Shown piece after piece: positions 23,115 through 28,071 of a stretch of 28,071 nt of DNA (position 1 is the first letter of the stretch; every line of letters begins with the position of its first letter). The DNA is from Avoscillospira sp945864925 (GTDB taxonomy: Bacteria; Bacillota; Clostridia; Oscillospirales; Oscillospiraceae), in contig CALZZH010000007.1 of NCBI GenBank assembly GCA_945830595.1, forward strand, positions 1 to 28,071, given 5' to 3'. The position numbers and the translations under genes were made by a program. The notes under the pieces are model-generated. The model had not been told where the DNA came from. It made no database searches and saw only the letters and a list, made by a program, of their open reading frames with translations.

Positions 23115-23954
23115 TCACGGTTGCTCCGGCGATTCATCGGACTGAGGGGACGTTTCGTTGAGCGTGGGAATAAACTGACTGGCAATTTTGCTCTTGCCCT
23201 TGTGCTTGATGTGGAAGTAGCCCAGAATGGAAAATACAGTGGCGCCGATGAAATTGACGAACAGATCCTCCATGGTGTCATACAGGCCGATGTCCAGATA
23301 ACCGCCCAGCCCCAGAGATTGGCCGTTGACGACCACTTCTGTGATGTTTGGAATCTGCACGGCCACATTGCTGGCCGTGGGATCCAGGGCCGTGGAAGCG
23401 ATGAGATGGACAATGGTATCCTTCTGCATATCCGTGTGGAACAGGACGTCCCAGGAGAACTCAAAGAACTCCCAGAGCACGCCGATGGTCATGGAGAAGC
23501 AGAAGGCGGCCACGGCGCAGAAAATCGGGGAGAGGTTGAATTTGATCCGGCTGTTCCGGTTGAGAATGTCGATCATGGCAAAGCCCACGGCGGCTGTGAG
23601 GAAGCCGGAGGTGGTATGCAGCATGGTGTCCCAATGGGGATAGGTGATATAGTAGCTGCTGAGCTCGCCGAGGATCTCTGCGGCAAAGATGAACAGCAGG
23701 ACAATGACTTCCAGGGTGTTGGGCAGGTCAATGTTCAGCTTCCGCTCGATAAAAGAGGGCATCATAAACAGAACCAGGGAAAGGACGCAAATAAAGGCGC
23801 TTTCATAACTGCCCTGGATGATGTTCCAGATCAGCGCCGCACTAACAATAAGACGCAGCACCACATACAGGACGATGACGCCGGTGGAGTGGCTGCGGAT
23901 ATCAGCTTTCAACTGATCCCTGCGCTGTTCCCGGCTGAGTTTCTTTTTCTTCAT
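23115..23954 (-). CDS. DUF2238/YjdF-like integral membrane protein
   Basis: A 279-residue protein with six or seven hydrophobic segments and a basic N-terminus (MKKKKLSREQRRDQLK). The stretch PHWDTMLHTTSGFLTAAVGFAMIDILNR resembles the DUF2238/YjdF membrane family, whose members carry a similar His/Asp-containing motif between helices; the function is unknown. GVLWEFFEFSWD is another conserved-looking charged motif inside the membrane region. It is the last gene of a minus-strand set of four membrane proteins and its start overlaps the preceding gene by 53 bases. Confidence 0.75.
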   Translation of the reverse strand: MKKKKLSREQRRDQLKADIRSHSTGVIVLYVVLRLIVSAALIWNIIQGSYESAFICVLSLVLFMMPSFIERKLNIDLPNTLEVIVLLFIFAAEILGELSSYYITYPHWDTMLHTTSGFLTAAVGFAMIDILNRNSRIKFNLSPIFCAVAAFCFSMTIGVLWEFFEFSWDVLFHTDMQKDTIVHLIASTALDPTASNVAVQIPNITEVVVNGQSLGLGGYLDIGLYDTMEDLFVNFIGATVFSILGYFHIKHKGKSKIASQFIPTLNETSPQSDESPEQP

Positions 23955-24615
23955 GCGTGTTTCTCCTCTCTTTACGTCTAAAATACAGCAATGCGGTCAA
24001 AAAGATCAGTACATTGCATCCAAGGGTGATCCAAAAGGCGGGGGAACGGAAACTTTTGACACTGCCCAGAATGGAAGAGCAGAGCATGCCGGGCAAAATC
24101 CCAAGCAGACCGCTGAGCAGATAGTCCCGCATGGGCATTTTCAGAGAACCCAGGAAAAAGCTGCACATACTGTTGGAAACGCCGAAGGTTCGCAGCAAAT
24201 AGCTCAGCAGGAAGCGGCTGCCAGTGTGGTGGCTGCGGAAGCGCTGCAGCGTCTGGTTTTCTTCCACGCGCCGCTCCAGATAGGGAATTCGCAGATAGCG
24301 GCCCGCCAAATAGGGCGGTATCATGCAGAGCATGGTACCGAATGTATCGACAGCCAGAGCAAGGCGAAAGGGAAAGAGCATGCTGCTCAATAGAACCACC
24401 GTGTGATACATCAGAAATGGGATGACACCCTGCAAAGCAAAAAGAGTCAATACAATGAGAATGCGGGGAAACAGGCTTTCCGGCATGTGCAGCAGAAGCC
24501 AATCCGGAAATTCCTGCGGGTTGCGCAGGATCAGAAAGAGCAGTACCAGGAAGATGGAGCCGGCCAACAGAGCAGCAGCCAGTTCCAGCCAATGGCGGGC
24601 ACTAAGTTTCTTCAT
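23902..24615 (-). CDS. VTT-domain (TVP38/TMEM64, DedA-like) membrane protein
   Basis: A 237-residue protein with about six hydrophobic segments. The central region from YLLRTFGVSNSMCSFFLGSLKMPMRDYLLSGLLGILPGML resembles the VTT (DedA/TVP38) domain, including the G-x-P element before the last pair of helices. Such proteins are linked to membrane lipid scrambling and proton-dependent membrane balance. The soluble C-terminal tail (RRKERRNTHEEKETQPG...) is encoded over the start of the next gene, an unusually long same-strand overlap. The gene overlaps the upstream one by 14 bases, so translation is probably coupled. Confidence 0.68.
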   Translation of the reverse strand: MKKLSARHWLELAAALLAGSIFLVLLFLILRNPQEFPDWLLLHMPESLFPRILIVLTLFALQGVIPFLMYHTVVLLSSMLFPFRLALAVDTFGTMLCMIPPYLAGRYLRIPYLERRVEENQTLQRFRSHHTGSRFLLSYLLRTFGVSNSMCSFFLGSLKMPMRDYLLSGLLGILPGMLCSSILGSVKSFRSPAFWITLGCNVLIFLTALLYFRRKERRNTHEEKETQPGTAQGSVES

Positions 24616-25450
24616 GGGACTTCTGTTCCTTCTGTGCGATATAGGCCCGGATTGTTTCCAGACCGTGGTGGTACCGCTGCCGCTTCAAATGGGGAAATGC
24701 CTTGGACAGACGGCGATAGGTGCGGTTTTTGCCAACCATGGCGCGATAGGCGGCCAGTTTTTCTTCCAGCTCCTGACGCATGGCCTCGTTTTTCGCATCC
24801 ATGGCCTCCCGTTTGGCAGCAAATGCTTCTTTTTTCTCGTCCAGGTCCAGCCGGGCCACGCCGTTGTAGAGACTCTCGCCGATGTTGTCCGAGACGGAGC
24901 GGATCAGCCGCTCCAGCTCTTCTGCGGCCCGAATCTGCTTGGGCAGCTTGGCTGCGGCCACGCAGGTCAGAATCAAATCGGTCAGGAAGGTGGCGGAGAA
25001 CAGAGCCAGCAGTACGATCCCCAGCGTATGGGGCAGCCAGTGGATGAGGCCCATAATCATCGGATGGATCACCCGCACCACCAGGACGCAGGCAATGCCC
25101 CAGACCAGGGAGAAGGCCAGGCAGATATAGCCCTTGAGGTTAAAGGGCATGTCGGAGTAATCCCACAGCCGCTGGTGCAGCAGTACCTCCGCCAGCCAGC
25201 CCACCAGATATTCCAATGCCGAGGTGATGATCACGGAGCCCACATACAGCACCAGAAGATTCTCCTGCAGGGGCATCAGAAGCAGCAGCACAAAGGCTAC
25301 GCCCAGGCCGTAGATGGGGCAGACCGGCCCCAGCAGGAATCCTCGGTTGACAAATTCACCGGTCTTGACAGCGGCAAAAATGACTTCGCTGCACCAGCCC
25401 AGAAAGGCATAGAGGAAGAAGATCCATAACAGTTCATAGAACGTATACAT
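24602..25450 (-). CDS. Putative ABC-type permease (CmpB-like family) with coiled-coil tail
   Basis: A 282-residue protein. Start ATG 25450 lies behind GGGAGG; the frame is open much further upstream but overlaps the previous gene there. The N-terminal 190 residues hold about five membrane segments with FFLYAFLGWCSEVIFAAVKTGEFVNRGFLLGPVCPIYGLG and WDYSDMPFNLKGYICL, which I recognise as typical of the family called ABC_trans_CmpB, a name not backed by a known transport function. The C-terminal part is charged and helical (about residues 210-275), rich in Glu, Lys and Ala heptad-like text, probably a cytoplasmic coiled coil. It follows the DUF308-like gene by two bases. Confidence 0.8.
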   Translation of the reverse strand: MYTFYELLWIFFLYAFLGWCSEVIFAAVKTGEFVNRGFLLGPVCPIYGLGVAFVLLLLMPLQENLLVLYVGSVIITSALEYLVGWLAEVLLHQRLWDYSDMPFNLKGYICLAFSLVWGIACVLVVRVIHPMIMGLIHWLPHTLGIVLLALFSATFLTDLILTCVAAAKLPKQIRAAEELERLIRSVSDNIGESLYNGVARLDLDEKKEAFAAKREAMDAKNEAMRQELEEKLAAYRAMVGKNRTYRRLSKAFPHLKRQRYHHGLETIRAYIAQKEQKSHEET

Positions 25451-25452
25451 CT

Positions 25453-26040
25453 TCAGACCTCCCGGAAGTCGTCTACGTCGATGATAATACCGTTGGGCTT
25501 GGTGTTGACGGTGTAAGCCGTGGCAGTGAGGTCCTGGATGCCGTCGGCCAGAATGGCCAGCCCCATAAAGCGGATCACCAGCATGGCGGAGGAGAAGGGC
25601 CGCAGGAACAGCACCACGCCGATGGCGATGGTCACCAGACTGATGAGCAGCATGCCCCACCACTTGTTCATGCCAAAGCGTTTGGCTTCGAAGGCGGTCT
25701 GCAGTTTAAACACGCCGCTGACCACGGTGTAAATGCCCACGATGACAGGCAGCAGGGACAAAATGGCTCTGGAGAAGAAAATCAAAATGATTCCCAGGAC
25801 CAGACAAAGAATGCCCAGGGCCAGGTCAAACTGGAAGGCCAGCCGATAGGGGTCCTTGGAAAAATAGCCCAGCAGCTTGCCGATGCCGCAGATGAGGCAG
25901 AGACCGCCCAGCACATAACAGATGACTTCCGACGAGATGCGGGGCCAGATCAGCAGTGCCAGGCCGCACAGCAGCCACAGGGCCGACAGCAGCAGGTTGA
26001 CCCACTTGATTTTTCGCAGATGAGAGGGAACTCGTTTCAT
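25453..26040 (-). CDS. DUF308 (HdeD-like) membrane protein
   Basis: A 195-residue protein with three helical pairs, in the order seen in DUF308/HdeD proteins. Examples are WLLCGLALLIWPRISSEVICYVLGGLCLICGIGKLLGYF and ALGILCLVLGIILIFFSRAILSLLPVIVGIYTVVSGVFKL. A short acidic cytoplasmic tail (IIIDVDDFREV) ends it. HdeD is tied to acid resistance in E. coli, but most family members have no known role. Start ATG 26040 is preceded by GGAGG; the longer frame upstream crosses the promoter. It is the first gene of the minus-strand membrane set. Confidence 0.82.
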   Translation of the reverse strand: MKRVPSHLRKIKWVNLLLSALWLLCGLALLIWPRISSEVICYVLGGLCLICGIGKLLGYFSKDPYRLAFQFDLALGILCLVLGIILIFFSRAILSLLPVIVGIYTVVSGVFKLQTAFEAKRFGMNKWWGMLLISLVTIAIGVVLFLRPFSSAMLVIRFMGLAILADGIQDLTATAYTVNTKPNGIIIDVDDFREV

Positions 26041-26089
26041 ATTGATGCCTCCGTCAGATACGCAGAAATAGCAAGGCTTTTGATCCATC

Positions 26090-26117
26090 GTATCGTATTT
26101 TCGATACATTTATTATA
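26090..26117 (-). promoter_or_regulatory. Promoter -10 and operator-like repeat for the membrane gene set
   Basis: On the minus strand a perfect TATAAT (26117-26112) is followed within a few bases by an inverted repeat GTATCG-6-CGATAC (26090-26095 and 26102-26107) near the expected transcription start. This is a usual place for a repressor site. The nearby TetR-type protein is a candidate binder. No clear -35 is visible. Confidence 0.55.
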
Positions 26118-26144
26118 CACGGCAGGGGAAAACATACCATGGAC

Positions 26145-26181
26145 AAAAAGCCGGCGCTGTTCCAATTTGGGACAGCGCCGG
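26145..26181 (-). terminator. Terminator of the TetR-type gene
   Basis: A 10-bp perfect stem (CCGGCGCTGT with 26172-26181), extendable to 13 bp, is followed on the minus strand by CTTTTTG. It lies just after the regulator's stop codon. Confidence 0.85.
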
Positions 26182-26210
26182 GAAATTATGCAAATTTTGG
26201 GCACTGGAGC

Positions 26211-26768
26211 TTATTTGCCCAAATCGATCCCTTTGGCGACGGCCTGCTCCAGGAGACCGTCAAAGACGGACATGCGGCGAATCAGGGCCTCCGGCGGTTC
26301 ATCCGCGCCGCTGTCCAGCCATTGGGAACAGACCCCGAGAATGGCGCTGGAAAAAAAGGCGGCAATGGTTTCCTGCAGCGGCTGCCCCAGGGCCTGGCCG
26401 CCGGTGGACTGCACAGCAGACAGGGAGAACTGAAAAATGGTGTGCTGAATGTCGTTTTGCAGAGACTCCCGGTAGCTGGAGTGGTAAATCCGGTCATAGA
26501 CCTGCCGGTGGGCGCCGATGGTGTTCAGCAGCTGCAGCACCTGATCCCGCCAGTTCTCCTGGGTGGCGGTTGCGCTGTTGACCCGCGCCAGTTCCTGCCG
26601 CAGGACGTCCTGCAGCAAAGAAGGAATGTCCTCATAGTGATAATAGAAGGTGTTGCGGCTGATGCCGCAGGCGTCCACAATCATTTTGACGGTGATTTTA
26701 TCCAGGGGCGTCTGCTCCAGAAGCAGCAAGAGCGTCTGCCGGATTGCAGCCTGCGTAAACTGTGCCAT
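26211..26768 (-). CDS. TetR/AcrR family transcriptional regulator
   Basis: A 185-residue protein. The N-terminal helix-turn-helix is AIRQTLLLLLEQTPLDKITVKMIVDACGISRNTFYYHYEDIPSLL, the TetR signature. The C-terminal ligand domain (about residues 60-185) looks like that of small TetR proteins related to DhaS. Start ATG 26768 is preceded by AAGG. The same frame stays open into the argG region but that extension is antisense to argG and not coding. It is encoded upstream of the four membrane protein genes on the same strand, separated from them by its own terminator, so control of those genes through the repeat at 26090-26107 is plausible but unproven. Confidence 0.88.
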   Translation of the reverse strand: MAQFTQAAIRQTLLLLLEQTPLDKITVKMIVDACGISRNTFYYHYEDIPSLLQDVLRQELARVNSATATQENWRDQVLQLLNTIGAHRQVYDRIYHSSYRESLQNDIQHTIFQFSLSAVQSTGGQALGQPLQETIAAFFSSAILGVCSQWLDSGADEPPEALIRRMSVFDGLLEQAVAKGIDLGK

Positions 26769-26827
26769 TTGCGGAACACCTTCTTTCAGAATCATTATAC
26801 CGGGAAAATGAAATGATTGCAAGGAGC

Positions 26828-26995
26828 CAATGAATATACAAGAAATATTCATTCTTTCCCGCAACGAGTCCAGTGATTGAACAATGACTGCAATGAATAT
26901 ACATAGGAATATACAGAAAATACAGCGGAATAAATACAAAATTTGAAAATGAATGGAAAAGTTTGTGCAAGATGGATATTGAATATTTTTGCATA
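26828..26995. promoter_or_regulatory. ARG-box-like repeats upstream of argG
   Basis: The 282 bases between the TetR-type gene and argG are AT-rich. CAATGAATATACA occurs at 26828-26840 and 26891-26903, and GAATATACA again at 26907-26915. ATGAATAT-7-ATATTCAT at 26830-26852 is an inverted repeat. ATTGAATATTTTTGCATA at 26978-26995 fits the ArgR box pattern (TGAAT, four A/T, then ATTCA-like) with two deviations. Several ArgR sites would suit an arginine gene. No ORF is seen here. Confidence 0.5.
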
Positions 26996-27007
26996 AATAT
27001 GTAATAT
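26979..27007 (+). promoter_or_regulatory. Candidate argG promoter
   Basis: TTGAAT (26979-26984) and TAATAT (27002-27007) are 17 bases apart. The -35 overlaps the best ARG-box-like site, as expected for repression by ArgR. Confidence 0.55.
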
Positions 27008-27050
27008 ATATGCAATGAAGAACAGCGGCAGCGCTGAAGGAGGACCTGTT

Positions 27051-28024
27051 ATGGAAAAGAAAAATATTAAGAAAATCGTTCTGGCCTATTCCGGCGGTTT
27101 GGATACATCCATCATCATCCCCTGGCTGAAGGAGAACTACAACAATCCTGAGATCATCGCCGTTTCCGGCAATGTGGGCCAGGCCGACGAACTGGAGGGC
27201 CTGGAGGAGAAGGCGCTCAAGACCGGCGCTTCCAAGTGCATCATTGCCGATCTGACGGAGGAATACATCAACGATTTCATCATGCCCTGTCTGAAGGCCG
27301 GCGCCATCTATGAAGAGTATCTGCTGGGCACCTCCCATGCGCGGCCCTGCATCGCCAAGAAGCTGGTGGAAATCGCCAAGGCTGAGGGCGCTGACGCCAT
27401 CTGCCACGGCTGCACCGGCAAGGGCAACGACCAGGTCCGTTTTGAGCTGGCGGTCAAGGCCCTGGCGCCCGGCATGACCATCATCGCTCCCTGGAGAGAG
27501 TGGTCCATCAAGTCCAGAGAGGAAGAGATCGACTACGCCGAGGCCCACAACGTGCCCCTGAAGATCAACCGGGAGACCAACTATTCCAAGGACAAGAACA
27601 TGTGGCACCTGAGCCATGAGGGCCTGGATCTGGAGGACACCGGCAACGAGCCCCAGTACGAGAAGCCCGGCTTCCTGGAGATGAGCGTCAGCCCCCTGCA
27701 GGCCCCGGATACCCCCACCTATCTCACCCTGGATTTTGAAAAGGGCATTCCCACGGCCCTCAACGGCGAAAAGCTCAGCCCCAAGGAGATCATCCTGGCC
27801 CTGAACAAGCTGGGCGGCGAGAACGGCATCGGCCTGCTGGACATCGTGGAGAACCGGTTGGTTGGCATGAAGTGCAGAGGCGTCTATGAGACCCCCGGCG
27901 GCACCATCCTCTATAAAGCCCATCAGTATCTGGAGACCCTGACCCTGGATAAGATGACGGCCCACGAGAAGGAAAAGCTGGCCATCACCTTTGCTGAGCT
28001 GGTCTACAACGGCCAGTGGTTCAG
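27051..28024 (+). CDS. argG: Argininosuccinate synthase, C-terminus missing
   Basis: It joins citrulline and aspartate with ATP to make argininosuccinate in arginine synthesis. The start has AAGGAGG seven bases upstream. The ATP-binding loop AYSGGLDTS is at residues 13-21. Downstream are LLGTSHARPCIAKKLVEIA, HGCTGKGNDQVRFE and NMWHLSHEG, all ArgG hallmarks. Some 324 codons are present before the Nextera adapter; ArgG is usually about 400 residues, so the last fifth is missing. The truncation is a contig end, not a mutation. The pyrophosphatase-type ATP site and most substrate residues are in the present part. Confidence 0.96.
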
Positions 28025-28071
28025 CTGTCTCTTATACACATCTCCGAGCCCACGAGACGTAGAGGAATCTC
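28025..28071 (+). other. Nextera (Tn5) read-2 adapter with i7 index (artefact)
   Basis: Bases 28025-28043 are the inverted Tn5 mosaic end CTGTCTCTTATACACATCT. Bases 28044-28058 are the Nextera read-2 tail CCGAGCCCACGAGAC, then GTAGAGGA (28059-28066) in the i7 index position, then the start of P7. This is not genome sequence. Confidence 0.98.

Noticed and set aside
26211..27965. A 584-codon minus-strand ORF covering the TetR-type gene and running antisense through argG
   Set aside because: Only the last 185 codons match TetR-type proteins and have their own ribosome binding site. The rest lies opposite the clear argG gene and its leader.

Overview
The window looks like one assembled fragment from a moderately GC-rich Gram-positive gut anaerobe. 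My best guess is Clostridia, Oscillospiraceae or a relative. This rests on lipoproteins with Gram-positive lipoboxes, a lysine riboswitch ahead of dapA, a cobalamin-type riboswitch, the acetylase (DapH) branch of diaminopimelate synthesis, a BMP-type nucleoside ABC operon, sigma-A promoters with 17-base spacers and strong AGGAGG ribosome binding sites. No taxon was tested by search. Bases 1-46 and 28025-28071 are not biological: they are Nextera/Tn5 adapters with index sequence, so both end genes are cut by library preparation or assembly.

Layout. (1) 47-6787 is a beta-glycoside locus: a truncated GH2 beta-galactosidase-like gene, a divergent AraC-type regulator, a GPH sugar:cation symporter, a GH1 beta-glucosidase and a MATE exporter. 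Symporter and glucosidase are divergent, and each promoter carries a copy of one 16-base site. (2) 6765-8782 is a decayed accessory stretch: a twice-frameshifted gene, a block of GC-rich hairpins and direct repeats, a small AT-rich ORF, a 22-base direct repeat and a strong hairpin next to tRNA genes. (3) 8783-10040 holds tRNA-Tyr, tRNA-Thr (own perfect promoter and terminator) and ansA, all on the minus strand. (4) 10108-10460 is a promoter, a cobalamin-type riboswitch, a terminator, two small hairpins with the same C-rich loop, and a second terminator, with no protein gene: a candidate B12-gated small RNA. (5) 10589-15897 is a four-gene BMP-type nucleoside ABC transporter operon. (6) 15913-18620 is a lysine-riboswitch-controlled dapA-dapB-dapH operon; 18626-21737 follows with a peptidase S51-like protein, a PLP aminotransferase and an M20 deacylase. 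The last two could perform the steps after DapH, so dapA to acetyl-DAP deacetylase would lie in two adjacent units. (7) 21766-23113 is a polysaccharide deacetylase lipoprotein. (8) 23115-26040 is a minus-strand set of four membrane proteins (DUF2238-like, VTT-like, CmpB-like, DUF308-like), with a TetR-type regulator upstream at 26211-26768. (9) 27051-28024 is the 5' part of argG behind an AT-rich leader with ARG-box-like repeats.

All functions are read from motifs and context alone. No homology search, folding program or expression data were used.
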